A DNA stretch of 60,036 nt from Chloroflexota bacterium (GCA_021824575.1 JAKAKJ010000018.1:1-60036), one strand, 5' to 3'. Numbered from the stretch's first letter, positions 1 through 8,809 are shown. Notes: generated by a model not told the origin, from the sequence alone. A program made the numbers and translations.

Positions 1-323
1 AATCAAAGACCGGCAAGAAGATCGGCGTAATGATTATTGATTCGCATGGACGCGCCTGGCGCATCGGCACGGAAGGAGTTTGCATTGGCTTGAGTGGAAT
101 CCCCGCCGTGATGGATGAACGCGGTTGGAAAGACCTATTCGGCTACTCATTGCGAATCACCGTCGTCGGCGTGGCAGACGAATTGGCCGCGGCTGCGTCG
201 CTCGTCATGGGGCAAGCCGCGGAAGGCACACCGATTGTCCATGTTCGCGGATTTCCGTATCCGCTGCGCGAAGGATCACTGAAAGAATTAATTCGTCCGA
301 AAGAACAAGACTTGTTCCGATGA
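1..323 (+). CDS. cofE: Coenzyme F420-0:L-glutamate ligase CofE, C-terminal part
   Basis: The reading frame is open from the window edge (first full codon at base 3), so only about the last 106 codons are here. CofE adds L-glutamate to F420-0 with GTP, the gamma-glutamyl tail step of F420 synthesis in the cytoplasm. The visible part has the family pattern: a DSHGRAWR stretch, an IGLSGIPAV-type turn, then DERGWKDLFGY, ADELAAAASLVMGQ and a final VHVRGF. The TGA stop overlaps the next start as ATGA at 320-323, so this is the first visible gene of a translationally coupled F420 operon ending with cofC at 3197. In actinobacteria the equivalent FbiB carries a C-terminal nitroreductase domain; here that domain is a separate gene three places downstream. 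Confidence 0.9.
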   Translation, partial: SKTGKKIGVMIIDSHGRAWRIGTEGVCIGLSGIPAVMDERGWKDLFGYSLRITVVGVADELAAAASLVMGQAAEGTPIVHVRGFPYPLREGSLKELIRPKEQDLFR

Positions 324-676
324 AAAATCAACGCGGTCAGGCTTTTTGGGAGGCAATGGCAAATTTAGCGGCGACCCGCCACATCGTCATAGATAGACCC
401 AAAAGTCATCCGCATCCGAAATGGCCTGATATGATTTATCCCCTCGATTATGGATTTCTCGAAGGCACGTCCGCGTCGGATGGCGACGGCATTGACGTTT
501 GGCTTGGATCGTTGAACAACAAAACGCTTACGGGAATCTTATGTACGTTTGATACACTCAAACGCGATGCAGAAGTAAAACTCCTGCTTGGCTGTTCGTC
601 TAATGACGTGGAAAGCATTTTGGCGTTTCATGATGAAAACATGAAAGTTCTCTACATTCCAAACCCCGAGGAATAA
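320..676 (+). CDS. Short inorganic-pyrophosphatase-like protein
   Basis: A protein of 118 aa, shorter than family I inorganic pyrophosphatase (about 170 aa). It keeps the core of that family: a YPLDYGF strand followed by DGDGIDVW, which matches the metal-binding D-G-D-x-x-D-V signature of soluble PPases. I chose the ATG at 320 because it overlaps the cofE stop (ATGA); an in-frame start further upstream would lie inside cofE. Lying between cofE and the flavoproteins of the F420 operon, it may remove the pyrophosphate released by CofC, pulling the guanylylation forward; that role is inference. The short length leaves open that it is a non-catalytic relative. Confidence 0.7.
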   Translation: MKNQRGQAFWEAMANLAATRHIVIDRPKSHPHPKWPDMIYPLDYGFLEGTSASDGDGIDVWLGSLNNKTLTGILCTFDTLKRDAEVKLLLGCSSNDVESILAFHDENMKVLYIPNPEE

Positions 677-677
677 A

Positions 678-1079
678 ATGAAAGTCATTCCTGAATCGCA
701 TCGAGATTTGTTGAAGGATGAAAACAAAGCATTCGTCTATCTTGCGACCGTTAATTCCAACGGCACGCCGCAAGTCACGCCTGTCTGGTTTGATATGGAC
801 GGCGACTACATTCGCATCAACACAGCAACCGGTCGCTTGAAAGACAAAAACATGCGCGCCCGTCCCAATGTGGCACTTTGCATCGCCGATCCAAAAAATC
901 CGTATCGTTATGTGCAAATCCGCGGCAGGATCGTCGAGTTCACAACCGATGGCGCGGAAGATCACATTGATACACTTAATTTCAAATATCATGGCAGCCG
1001 AAATTATCCGGGCCATAATCCCAAACAGCCGCGCGTGATCTATAAAATCGAACCGTTAAAAGTCGACGCGCACGGATGA
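678..1079 (+). CDS. PPOX-class (F420/flavin-binding) split-barrel protein
   Basis: A 133-aa protein of the pyridoxamine-5'-phosphate-oxidase-like split barrel fold, in the group that often binds F420 or FMN. Typical features are VYLATVNSNGTPQVTPVWF near the N-terminus, then RINTATGRLKDKNMRARPNVAL and the RGRIVEF strand. In F420-using bacteria these small proteins act as F420H2-dependent reductases or F420 carriers. The position in an F420 biosynthetic operon favours an F420-linked role over PLP metabolism, but the substrate cannot be told from sequence. Its start is 1 nt after the preceding stop and its TGA overlaps the next ATG (1076-1079). Confidence 0.8.
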   Translation: MKVIPESHRDLLKDENKAFVYLATVNSNGTPQVTPVWFDMDGDYIRINTATGRLKDKNMRARPNVALCIADPKNPYRYVQIRGRIVEFTTDGAEDHIDTLNFKYHGSRNYPGHNPKQPRVIYKIEPLKVDAHG

Positions 1080-1663
1080 ATTCAGCGCACGAATTCCTGC
1101 GTTCGCGGCGCTCAACCCGCCGCTTCAGGCCGGACCCGATACCGGATTCCGTTATCGAGCGCATCCTCACCACTGCGACGTACGCGCCATCCGCCCACAA
1201 CCTCCAGCCGTGGAGATTTGTTATTGTAAAAAATCCGGATTCCAAATCGCGTCTTGGAATCGCGCTGACAACAAAAATGCGCGTTGACATGCAAGCCGAA
1301 GGCGCGCCCGAATCCGAAACCGAAAAGCGTGTTGCCAATTCCTTGCGCCGCATTGACGAAGCGCCTGTGATCATTCTTCTGTGCCGCGATGTGACCGTCG
1401 TCCGCACGGACACACCGGAAGAAACAATCATGAACATCCAGTCCACCGCGCTGGCCGGATTGCAACTTCTGCTGGCGGCACACGCCGAGGGTCTCGGCGG
1501 CAATTGGATTTGCTGGCCGTTGTATGCAACAAAAGAAACGCAAACAACTTTAGGGTTGCCGGAAAGTTGGGAACCGCAAGCGCTGGTTTTTGTTGGATAC
1601 GCTGATGAAGAACCGAAACAGAAAGAATTAAAGTCCCTGAATATAGTTTCAATCGTTATATGA
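1076..1663 (+). CDS. Stand-alone nitroreductase, probable dehydro-F420-0 reductase
   Basis: A 195-aa nitroreductase-fold flavoprotein beginning with the FMN-phosphate-binding SRR-type motif (RSRRSTRRF) and the [12 protein letters not shown] motif, and ending with [10 protein letters not shown] and the LGLPE/VGYADE tail. The closest functional model is the C-terminal domain of actinobacterial FbiB, which reduces dehydro-F420-0 to F420-0; stand-alone versions of this reductase are described in the related Thermomicrobia. Its location between cofE and cofD, overlapping both neighbours by ATGA, fits that role. It would act if CofC/FbiD uses phosphoenolpyruvate rather than 2-phospholactate. A generic nitroreductase is the alternative. 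Confidence 0.75.
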   Translation: MNSAHEFLRSRRSTRRFRPDPIPDSVIERILTTATYAPSAHNLQPWRFVIVKNPDSKSRLGIALTTKMRVDMQAEGAPESETEKRVANSLRRIDEAPVIILLCRDVTVVRTDTPEETIMNIQSTALAGLQLLLAAHAEGLGGNWICWPLYATKETQTTLGLPESWEPQALVFVGYADEEPKQKELKSLNIVSIVI

Positions 1664-2589
1664 AAATCGTTGCTCTCGCCGGCGGAGTCGGCGGTGCAAA
1701 ACTCGCACACGGACTCGCCCAAACCCTCCCACCCGAAGACCTGACCATCATCGTCAACACAGGCGATGACTTTGAACATCTCGGCTTATATATTTCTCCC
1801 GATCTCGATACGGTCTGTTACACATTGGCGGGTCTCGCGAATCCAGACACGGGCTGGGGGCGAGTCAATGAAACATGGCAGGCAATATCGAATATTGAAA
1901 AACTTGGCGGGCAATCATGGTTTCATCTCGGCGACCAGGATTTGGCAACGCATCTCGAGCGCACGCGGCGGCTCAAGGAAGGTCAATGCCTTTCAGAGAT
2001 TACGCGCGACTTTTGCAAAGCGTGGGGGATTCATCATGCCGTAATCCCGATGAGCGATAATCCAATTAGGACCATCGTGAATACTGATGAAGGCGAGCTG
2101 GCGTTTCAGGAATATTTTGTCCATCGAAGATGTGAGCCGCGCGTCAAAGGCTTTCGATTTGACGGAGCCGATAAAGCGCAGCCCACGCCCGGCGTACGTG
2201 AAGCGATTCGATCGGCAGACGCAATCGTCATCTGCCCGTCGAATCCGTGGGTGAGCATCGCGCCTATTTTGGCGGTGCCCGGCCTAAGGTCAAAGATTGA
2301 AGCGAAACCCATTGCGGCAGTATCCCCAATCATCGGCGGGCAGGCAGTCAAAGGTCCAGCTGCAAAAATGTATCGCGAACTTGGAATCGAACCATCTGCG
2401 TTGGCTGTTGCAAAACAATACAATGGACTCGTCTCACATTTCGTGATGGATCACATTGATTCACAACTCGAGTCAGATATTCGGAGTTTAAATATGCAAA
2501 CATTGATCATCAACACACTGATGAAGACACCGGACGACCGGCGACAATTAGCCGAAGATGTGCTAAACTTCATTGGAACAAACCGATGA
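1660..2589 (+). CDS. cofD: 2-phospho-L-lactate transferase CofD (FbiA)
   Basis: The 309-aa protein transfers the phospholactyl or phosphoenolpyruvyl group from the guanosine-linked donor to the deazaflavin Fo, giving F420-0 or dehydro-F420-0. It opens with the Rossmann-like [13 protein letters not shown] loop and has the conserved [20 protein letters not shown] segment, which contains metal- and Fo-binding residues, and later [13 protein letters not shown] and [13 protein letters not shown]. Full length for the family. The ATG at 1660 overlaps the nitroreductase stop, and the stop overlaps cofC's ATG (2586-2589). No Fo synthase gene (cofG/cofH) is seen in the window, so Fo must be made from elsewhere in the genome. 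Confidence 0.93.
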   Translation: MKIVALAGGVGGAKLAHGLAQTLPPEDLTIIVNTGDDFEHLGLYISPDLDTVCYTLAGLANPDTGWGRVNETWQAISNIEKLGGQSWFHLGDQDLATHLERTRRLKEGQCLSEITRDFCKAWGIHHAVIPMSDNPIRTIVNTDEGELAFQEYFVHRRCEPRVKGFRFDGADKAQPTPGVREAIRSADAIVICPSNPWVSIAPILAVPGLRSKIEAKPIAAVSPIIGGQAVKGPAAKMYRELGIEPSALAVAKQYNGLVSHFVMDHIDSQLESDIRSLNMQTLIINTLMKTPDDRRQLAEDVLNFIGTNR

Positions 2590-3197
2590 CGCTCTGGGCA
2601 ATCGTCCCTGTAAAACCTTTGCGGCGCGGAAAGTCGCGACTCGCTGGCACGTTATCTGAAGATGAACGGGCGGAACTGAATCGCATATTACTTGAACACA
2701 CCATTCAAACACTCACCGATCTCAGGGAAATCGAACAGGTGCTGGTTGTCAGCCGCGACTCGTCAGCGCTGGCGCTCGCACGGGACCTGGGGGCGCGTAC
2801 TGTTCAAGAAGACGGCGCGCCAACTTTGAACACCGCGCTCAAACGCGCAACTGTTGTCGCCCAAGTCTATGCTTCACGCGGCGTTCTGATCGTCCCCGCC
2901 GATTTGCCGCTGCTCAAGCGCGAAGATGTCACCACACTGCTGGAGCGTTCGGCAAATCCGCCAGTGGTTGTCATCGCGCCTGACCGCCATCAAAAAGGGA
3001 CGAATGCTTTGCTCCTTTCGCCCGCCGATATCATCGAATACGATTTTGGCGAAGGCTCGTTCGAACGTCATTGTGACCGCGCAAAGAAAGCGGGCGCACG
3101 CCTTGAAGTCGTCAACCTGCCCTCGCTTGAACTCGACTTGGACCTGCCTGAAGATTTGGAATTGATCAGAAAGATGGAAGCACTAAAAGCCAAATAG
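2586..3197 (+). CDS. cofC: 2-phospholactate/phosphoenolpyruvate guanylyltransferase CofC (FbiD)
   Basis: A 203-aa nucleotidyltransferase that activates 2-phospho-L-lactate or phosphoenolpyruvate with GTP for CofD, releasing pyrophosphate. Diagnostic parts are the N-terminal VPVKPLRRGKSRLAGTL, the central PADLPLL metal-binding loop, and HQKGTNALLL followed by FGEGSFERH near residues 140-160. The presence of a dehydro-F420-0 reductase gene in the same operon suggests phosphoenolpyruvate as substrate, as in mycobacterial FbiD, but this is inference. It is the last gene of the operon; no clear intrinsic terminator follows in the 200-bp gap. Confidence 0.9.
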   Translation: MTLWAIVPVKPLRRGKSRLAGTLSEDERAELNRILLEHTIQTLTDLREIEQVLVVSRDSSALALARDLGARTVQEDGAPTLNTALKRATVVAQVYASRGVLIVPADLPLLKREDVTTLLERSANPPVVVIAPDRHQKGTNALLLSPADIIEYDFGEGSFERHCDRAKKAGARLEVVNLPSLELDLDLPEDLELIRKMEALKAK

Positions 3198-3268
3198 AGA
3201 ATTGATCTTTTGAAGAATCGGCAGCTCTCCACCACGCAAGAAAGCAAGCATGTCTAGGGGAGTTGCTT

Positions 3269-3385
3269 TTATTTAAGCAGTGACATATCGCCTTTGGGGA
3301 ATGGAGTTTCTACACTCGGTTTAAATCCACGAAAGACATAAAATGGAATCGAGAATGCGGCATCAAAAATCAAAATATATCTTCG
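3269..3385 (-). pseudogene. Possible C-terminal remnant of a GNAT-like gene
   Basis: In the gap between cofC and the next gene the minus strand encodes an open stretch of about 38 codons ending in TAA (3269-3271). The peptide has protein-like composition and contains FYVFRGFKP and a final KGDMSLLK, resembling the FYxxxGF...M-L-K end of GNAT acetyltransferases. There is no start codon or ribosome site in the right place and it runs into the start region of the plus-strand gene, so if real it is a decayed tail. Length and similarity are too small to be sure. Confidence 0.25.
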
Positions 3386-3399
3386 ATTGAGGTGTGAAA

Positions 3400-5898
3400 A
3401 TGAACGGCCTATCAGATCCACTTATCATGACCAAACGCCAACTCCAGACGGAGTTAATGCGCTGCGAATACTGCGAGGAGAAACCCTGCAAGGAAGCCTG
3501 TCCAGCGAATTGCTCGCCCTTCGACTTTATCATGGCGGCCCGCGTCGGAAACAAATCCGACATTCAGCGCTCAGCGGCAGAGATCATGCACGCCAATCCG
3601 CTGGGAGGCGTGTGCGGAATGGTCTGCCCGGATACATTCTGCATGGCGGCGTGCAGCCGCAAAAACTTCGACGGCTCGATCAATATTCCAAAAGTTCAAG
3701 CTACCCTCGTTGAAATGGCAAAGCAGGATGGCGGCATTCCAAAATTTTCAACTCCACCTTTGAACGGCAAGAAGGTTGCGGTCATCGGCGGCGGACCAGC
3801 AGGACTTGGAGCCGCAGCGGCACTGGCGCAAATGGGCTACGAAGCCGATATTTACGAGAGTCGGAATCAACTGGGTGGAATGTTGAATTTGATTCCGGAT
3901 CATCGTCTAGATAAAAAAGTCGTCGAGTCGGATATCGATTTCCTTCTTTCGCTCGGTGCGGTCAATGCAAAGACAAATACAAAGATTGAAGATCCAAAAC
4001 AGTTATTGAAACAAGGTTACGACGCGGTTTGCGTCACGGCTGGTTTATGGAAGCCGATTGAGCTTGGCATCGAGAACGAAAATCTTGCCATCAAAATGGT
4101 TGACCTGCTCTCCAATCCTGATGGATTCCAATTCAACGGACGCGTGGCTGTTATCGGCGGCGGAGCCACAGCCGCGGATTGCGCCATCACGGCAAAACAA
4201 CGCGGCGCGAAGCATGTCGAATTGTTCATGCTCGAAAAACTTTCCGAAATGCCGTTGACCGCGAAAGAGCGCCAGGAATTGATTGACTTTGATATTGAAG
4301 TCAACGGGCGCGTCCGCGTGACCCGCATCAAGAAAACCGGAAACAATGTTTCAGGAATCGACACATTGAAGGTTCAATTGCCCGAGGGCCAAACGTTTAG
4401 CCCCGCGAATATCCGCGATCTGAATGGCACGGAAGGCTCGCGCGATGACTTCGATGCAGTCGTTGTTGCCATTGGAATGCGCTCCACTTTGCCGCGCGAT
4501 CCGATCGAAGGAGTCTTCTACGCGGGCGATATGATGACCGGTCCAAAGACTGTTGTTCAGGCTGTTGCATCCGGCAAGAATATCGCGCTCGAAATTGACG
4601 CTTACTTGCAGCAACAACCGAAACCAATCATTGAAAAATCAACCAAATCCTATTATGCGCTTCCCGGATACAACCCTGTACCTGTTTCACTCGCAACCGA
4701 TTTCTTTGGACGACAAATTCGTTCGCCGTACTTGCTGTCCGCTTCGCCGATGACGGATGGATTGAATCAAATGCAAAGGGCGTATGAAGCGGGCTGGGCG
4801 GGCGCAATCATGAAGACCGCGTTCGATAACGTTCCGATTCACATCCCTGCTGAATATATGTTCACGTTCAGTCAATCCACGTATGCAAACGCAGATAATG
4901 TGTCGGGACATCCGCTGGATCGCGTGTGTCGCGAAATCAAGGAGCTTATAAAGAAATACCCGGATCGTTTAACGATGGCTTCCACGGGCGGACCGGTTAC
5001 GGGTCACGATGAGAGCGACAAAGCCGGATGGCAATCCAACACCAAAAAGCTGGAAGCCGCTGGCGCGATGGGAATCGAATACTCATTGTCGTGTCCGCAA
5101 GGCGGCGATGGAACGGAGGGCGATATCGTTTCGCAAAACGCGGCGCTCACTGCCAAGATCATTGACTGGATCATGGAAGTCGGCGATCCAAATATTCCCA
5201 AGCTTTTCAAACTGACGGCCGCGGTTACATCCATCATTCCAATTCTTCGCGCGATCAAACAAGTCTTTGCAAAATATCCAAATAAAAAAGCCGGTGTCAC
5301 ACTGGCGAACTCATTCCCAACGCTTGGATTCAGAACTGGTTCATTGGATCGCGCTTGGGAAGAAGGCGTAATCGTCGGCATGAGCGGCGAAGGCGTCACA
5401 CCGATTTCCAATTTGACTCTTGCCAACGCCGTACCAGAAGGCATAGAGATTTCCGGCAACGGCGGGCCGATGAATTACAAAGCCGCGATGGATTTTCTCG
5501 CGCTCGGCGTAAAAACCGTTCAGTTCTGCACAATGCCAACAAAATATGGATATGGCATTATCAATGAACTCGAATCAGGCACCGCATTTCTCATGCAAGA
5601 GCGCGGCATTAAATCCATGCATGAATTGATTGGGATTGCTCAACCGCATCCGGTCACGGGCTTCATGGAACTCTCGCCGATCAAAAAACTTTCAACCTTC
5701 AACTATGATCTCTGTGTCTCATGCGGAGATTGCGCGCGTTGTCCATATTTGGCGATCACACTGGACGAAAAGCGGCTGCCACATTCTGATCCAGCGCTGT
5801 GCATCGGATGTTCACTCTGCGCACAGAAATGTCTTACAGGCGCAATCACGATGCGCGAGCGGACTCCGCAGGAACTGGCGATGCTTCGAGAAAATTAA
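3400..5898 (+). CDS. Dihydropyrimidine-dehydrogenase-type fused FeS flavoprotein
   Basis: An 832-aa enzyme with the domain order of eukaryotic dihydropyrimidine dehydrogenase: Cys-rich N-terminal [4Fe-4S] domain (CEYCEEKPCKEACP, then GGVCGMVCP...CMAAC), FAD/NAD(P)H domain (VAVIGGGPAGLGAA, VAVIGGGATAADCA), FMN TIM barrel, and a C-terminal ferredoxin pair. I start at ATG 3400 because GAGGTG lies 5 nt upstream; a GTG at 3394 is inside that site. In the barrel the SLSCPQGG loop is present, but the place of the catalytic Cys of DPD-type enzymes is taken by Ser (about residue 578, before QNAAL). The first C-terminal cluster motif is CVSCGDCARCP, with spacing Cx2Cx2Cx2CP. It sits directly before ssnA, as ygfK does in E. 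coli. The substrate is uncertain. Confidence 0.8.
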   Translation: MNGLSDPLIMTKRQLQTELMRCEYCEEKPCKEACPANCSPFDFIMAARVGNKSDIQRSAAEIMHANPLGGVCGMVCPDTFCMAACSRKNFDGSINIPKVQATLVEMAKQDGGIPKFSTPPLNGKKVAVIGGGPAGLGAAAALAQMGYEADIYESRNQLGGMLNLIPDHRLDKKVVESDIDFLLSLGAVNAKTNTKIEDPKQLLKQGYDAVCVTAGLWKPIELGIENENLAIKMVDLLSNPDGFQFNGRVAVIGGGATAADCAITAKQRGAKHVELFMLEKLSEMPLTAKERQELIDFDIEVNGRVRVTRIKKTGNNVSGIDTLKVQLPEGQTFSPANIRDLNGTEGSRDDFDAVVVAIGMRSTLPRDPIEGVFYAGDMMTGPKTVVQAVASGKNIALEIDAYLQQQPKPIIEKSTKSYYALPGYNPVPVSLATDFFGRQIRSPYLLSASPMTDGLNQMQRAYEAGWAGAIMKTAFDNVPIHIPAEYMFTFSQSTYANADNVSGHPLDRVCREIKELIKKYPDRLTMASTGGPVTGHDESDKAGWQSNTKKLEAAGAMGIEYSLSCPQGGDGTEGDIVSQNAALTAKIIDWIMEVGDPNIPKLFKLTAAVTSIIPILRAIKQVFAKYPNKKAGVTLANSFPTLGFRTGSLDRAWEEGVIVGMSGEGVTPISNLTLANAVPEGIEISGNGGPMNYKAAMDFLALGVKTVQFCTMPTKYGYGIINELESGTAFLMQERGIKSMHELIGIAQPHPVTGFMELSPIKKLSTFNYDLCVSCGDCARCPYLAITLDEKRLPHSDPALCIGCSLCAQKCLTGAITMRERTPQELAMLREN

Positions 5899-5936
5899 AT
5901 CATCACACGCTCAACCAAAGGAAAGGATGAAACAAT

Positions 5937-7256
5937 ATGACAACACGATTTGAAAATGGGATTGTTGCAACACTCGGAAAAGATAACAAGGTTTTATTGA
6001 ATGGCTCGGTGGTCACAGATGGCGAGAAAGTTGTCGCGGTGGGCAATTCAACCGAGATGAAGAAACGCTATCCAAACGCCGAAGCTCTTGATTGCAATGG
6101 AAAAGTAATCATGCCGGGATTTATCTGCACGCATCATCATTTCTATTCCACGATGGCGCGTGGCATGGCAATTCCCGGCGAACCAGCCTCCAACTTTGTA
6201 GAAATTCTTGAGCGGCTGTGGTGGAAGCTGGACATGGCGCTCTCGGACGAAGATATTACACTTTCAGCGCAAATTCCGCTGATCGAGTGTATCCGCAATG
6301 GGACGACAACCGTCATTGACCACCACGCCTCGCCGTCCATGCGCGATGGTTCATTGGATTTGATCGAAAACGCCGTTCGCCAAGCCGGGCTTCGCGCCTC
6401 GCTCTGCTATGAAGTTTCTGACCGCAATGTCCCCGGCGGCGGCATAAAAGAGAATGAACGCTTCATCAAGAAGGTCGGCAAAGGTGACGGTCAAATCGCG
6501 GCGATGATGGGACTCCACGCATCATTCACATTGTCGGACGACACGCTGGAGAAATGTGTCGGCATTGCCAAAGATGCCGGAGTCGGCTGCCATATCCATG
6601 TCGCGGAAGACGCGGCCGACCGCGATGACTCAATCAAAAAATATGGAATGCCAACTGTAAATCGGCTGAACAAGATGGGCGCATCGGGCGAGAAATCCTT
6701 ATTCGTACATTGCGTTCACATTGACGACTCCGAGATGGACATCATCGCTGCCACAAAAACCGCCGTTGTCCATAACCCCGAATCAAATATGAACAATGCG
6801 GTTGGAGTCACGCGCGTTCTTGATTTGCTGAAAAAGAATGTCCTCGTCGGTCTGGGCACGGATGGCATGTCGTCCGATATGCTGGCGCAAATGCGCGCGG
6901 CGTATTTATTGCACCGTCTTGCCAACCATGATCCACGCGTGGCGTTTGTCGAAGCGCCGCAAATGCTTTTGCAAAACAACGCCAAAATTTGCGAACGGCA
7001 ATTTGGTTTGAAGTTGGGCGAAATCGCAGAGGGCCGTCCTGCCGATCTTGCGATCATAGATTACCAGCCGCCTACGCCAATCAGCGACGCAAACTTCCTC
7101 GGGCATCTCATCTTCGGTCTGGTTGATGCCACCGTGGATACCACGGTTTGCAAAGGCAAGATTCTGATGAAGGATAAAAAGATTCTCGCCCTGGACGAAG
7201 AACGGATCGCTGCGCGCTCGCGTGAACTCGCGCCAAAAGTGTGGCAAAGACTTTAG
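5937..7256 (+). CDS. ssnA: SsnA-type amidohydrolase
   Basis: A 439-aa metal-dependent amidohydrolase/aminohydrolase of the SsnA group. The metal-site motifs are in order: HHHFYST near residue 67, HIHVAEDA around 222, FVHCVH around 261 and GTDGMSSD around 307, with an N-terminal composite beta domain (VMPGF) and a C-terminal PADLAIID strand. A ribosome site AAAGGA precedes the ATG by 9 nt, and only 38 nt separate it from the flavoprotein gene, so the two form an operon closed by the terminator at 7286. In E. coli ssnA lies between ygfK and the xdhD-type molybdenum hydroxylase genes; here those hydroxylase genes are at 30-38 kb. It probably deaminates or ring-opens a purine-like heterocycle; the exact substrate is unknown. 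Confidence 0.8.
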   Translation: MTTRFENGIVATLGKDNKVLLNGSVVTDGEKVVAVGNSTEMKKRYPNAEALDCNGKVIMPGFICTHHHFYSTMARGMAIPGEPASNFVEILERLWWKLDMALSDEDITLSAQIPLIECIRNGTTTVIDHHASPSMRDGSLDLIENAVRQAGLRASLCYEVSDRNVPGGGIKENERFIKKVGKGDGQIAAMMGLHASFTLSDDTLEKCVGIAKDAGVGCHIHVAEDAADRDDSIKKYGMPTVNRLNKMGASGEKSLFVHCVHIDDSEMDIIAATKTAVVHNPESNMNNAVGVTRVLDLLKKNVLVGLGTDGMSSDMLAQMRAAYLLHRLANHDPRVAFVEAPQMLLQNNAKICERQFGLKLGEIAEGRPADLAIIDYQPPTPISDANFLGHLIFGLVDATVDTTVCKGKILMKDKKILALDEERIAARSRELAPKVWQRL

Positions 7257-7285
7257 TACTTGACAAGCAACAATCTCCTATTAGA

Positions 7286-7322
7286 AAACCATCCCCGAAT
7301 AACCGGGGATGGTTTATTTTGT
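7286..7322 (+). terminator. Intrinsic terminator after ssnA
   Basis: A perfect 12-bp inverted repeat AAACCATCCCCG / CGGGGATGGTTT (7286-7297 and 7304-7315) with a 6-nt loop, followed by ATTTTGTT. It ends the flavoprotein-ssnA operon and faces the minus-strand small gene at 7348-7572. Confidence 0.85.
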
Positions 7323-7347
7323 TGAGATGCGAAAATACATAAAATGC

Positions 7348-7572
7348 TTATCCAACAGCAGGAATCGCTTGTCTTGTTTTGCTTTTCGCGAGAATTTCAT
7401 CCAGCCGAGGATGTTTGCACAGGAAACAGTATCCGAACGGCAAAGCATATTGGCAAAGATTTGGCCCGGACATTTGACACTCCGCAAAGCCAGAAATTCC
7501 AATATCGGCAACACGGCAATTTTCCATGTCGGGCAAAGGCCGGGTTTCTTTATTGGTTTTTATTTTCGTCAT
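7348..7572 (-). CDS. Small Cys-rich protein of unknown function
   Basis: A 74-aa protein. The start is well supported: AAGGAG lies 7 nt before the ATG at 7572, and a promoter-like pair lies further upstream. The central part carries five to six cysteines in a compact arrangement (ENCRVADIGI, AECQMSGPNLCQYA, FGYCFLCKHP), which suggests a metal-binding knuckle or a structural disulfide fold. The C-terminal end is basic. No signal peptide or membrane segment is seen, so it is probably cytoplasmic. I do not recognise the family. Confidence 0.6.
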   Translation of the reverse strand: MTKIKTNKETRPLPDMENCRVADIGISGFAECQMSGPNLCQYALPFGYCFLCKHPRLDEILAKSKTRQAIPAVG

Positions 7573-7607
7573 GGCAGCACTCCTTGCAGTAAAGCATTTT
7601 CAAAACC

Positions 7608-7637
7608 AGTATATAACTTTCAAATCCACCTTTGCAA
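7608..7637 (-). promoter_or_regulatory. Putative sigma-70-type promoter of the small Cys-rich gene
   Basis: On the minus strand TTGCAA (7632-7637) and TATACT (7608-7613) are separated by 18 nt, and lie about 35 nt upstream of the start codon at 7572. Confidence 0.4.
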
Positions 7638-7813
7638 TTGACTATTCTCCTTATCCACGAAGACAATGCTCCTCGCAATTTCAGTCCGATAGACAAAAAT
7701 GTTGCCAACCAAACTCTCAGGTATAATGACAAATCATACCCACATAGCACAACTTCTTCATTCTGATCGCAAACTCAACTTTTGTTACTTCGCCAAATGG
7801 AGGAACATAAACA

Positions 7814-8809
7814 GTGGAAAGAGTAGCTTTGTATCTGCAGGACTCGCATGATTTGAGGGATGGACTCGAGTACGCCAAATATGCAGAAGATCACGGATTT
7901 GAAGCGGTATGGCAGGCGGAATCGCGGCTCGTGCGCGACGCGATTGTCCCGATGGCCGCCTACGCGGCGGTCACGCAGCGAATCAAAGTCGGCTCGGGTG
8001 TGATCAACAACTGGACGCGCAACATCGGTCTGCTCGCCGCCACCTTCCTGACGTTGGACGATCTCGCGCCGAATCGAATCATCTGTGGAATCGGCGCGTG
8101 GTGGGATCCGTTGGCAAGCAACGTCGGCATCAAACGTCACAAAGCCACTTTGGCGATGCGCGAAACGGTCGAAGTGATGCGCCGCCTGTTGAATATGGAG
8201 CGCGTCACATTTCATGGAGAATTCCACAACGTGGAAGGAATCGAGCTGGACGTCGTCCACGGACGCCGCGAGCCACGCCACATCCCGATTATGATCGGCG
8301 CCACCGGCGATCAGATGATGGAACTGACCGGCGAAATCGCAGACGGCGTCGTCATGAATTATTGCGTCCCGCCCGAATACAATGACAAGGCACTGGAATT
8401 GCTCGAAAAAGGGTTGAAAAGATCAGGCCGCAGGTTGGAGGATTTTGACCGTCCGCAATTGATTGTCTGTTCCGTTGACCCCGATCACGATAAAGCCATC
8501 GAATATACAAAAGAATTATTGTGTCAATATTTAGCGCAGCAACCCCACATTGCAAAAGCATCCGGCGTCTCTCAGGATGTGATCGCTGAAATTCAATCCA
8601 CTCTTGGCTGGCCCGCGACAAAGGAACAGATCAACAAAGCCAAACATCTCGTGCCGGATGATCTGGTGTACCGCATCACCGCATCCGGGACGCCAACCGA
8701 GGCGCGCGCTAAAGTGGAAGAATACAAAAAGCGCGGATGTACCTGTCCGATCCTTTACCCCGTCGGCGGGAATTTCAAATTATTGATTGACACATTCGCA
8801 CAAAGCTAA
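7814..8809 (+). CDS. LLM-class F420-dependent oxidoreductase
   Basis: A 331-aa luciferase-like (beta/alpha)8 protein of the F420-dependent group (methylene-H4MPT reductase-like). Supporting segments are [15 protein letters not shown], an early [13 protein letters not shown] strand, [15 protein letters not shown], and the [24 protein letters not shown] loop, which in this superfamily contributes to cofactor binding. The start is GTG 7814 with GGAGG 10 nt upstream. It probably transfers hydride between F420H2 and an organic substrate; the substrate is not predictable. A TATAAT at 7722 may be its promoter, but the -35 box is poorly placed. It is monocistronic and converges with the glucosylglycerate operon. 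Confidence 0.85.
   Translation: MERVALYLQDSHDLRDGLEYAKYAEDHGFEAVWQAESRLVRDAIVPMAAYAAVTQRIKVGSGVINNWTRNIGLLAATFLTLDDLAPNRIICGIGAWWDPLASNVGIKRHKATLAMRETVEVMRRLLNMERVTFHGEFHNVEGIELDVVHGRREPRHIPIMIGATGDQMMELTGEIADGVVMNYCVPPEYNDKALELLEKGLKRSGRRLEDFDRPQLIVCSVDPDHDKAIEYTKELLCQYLAQQPHIAKASGVSQDVIAEIQSTLGWPATKEQINKAKHLVPDDLVYRITASGTPTEARAKVEEYKKRGCTCPILYPVGGNFKLLIDTFAQS

Noticed and set aside
125-319. Upstream extension of the pyrophosphatase-like reading frame
   Set aside because: It lies entirely inside cofE in another frame; the ATGA overlap at 320 gives the natural start.
982-1779. 265-codon minus-strand open frame
   Set aside because: Antisense to the PPOX, nitroreductase and cofD genes, which are well supported.
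7702-7727. TTGCCA and TATAAT before the LLM gene as a promoter
   Set aside because: Spacer is only 14 nt; the -10 box may be real but the pair is not a normal promoter.
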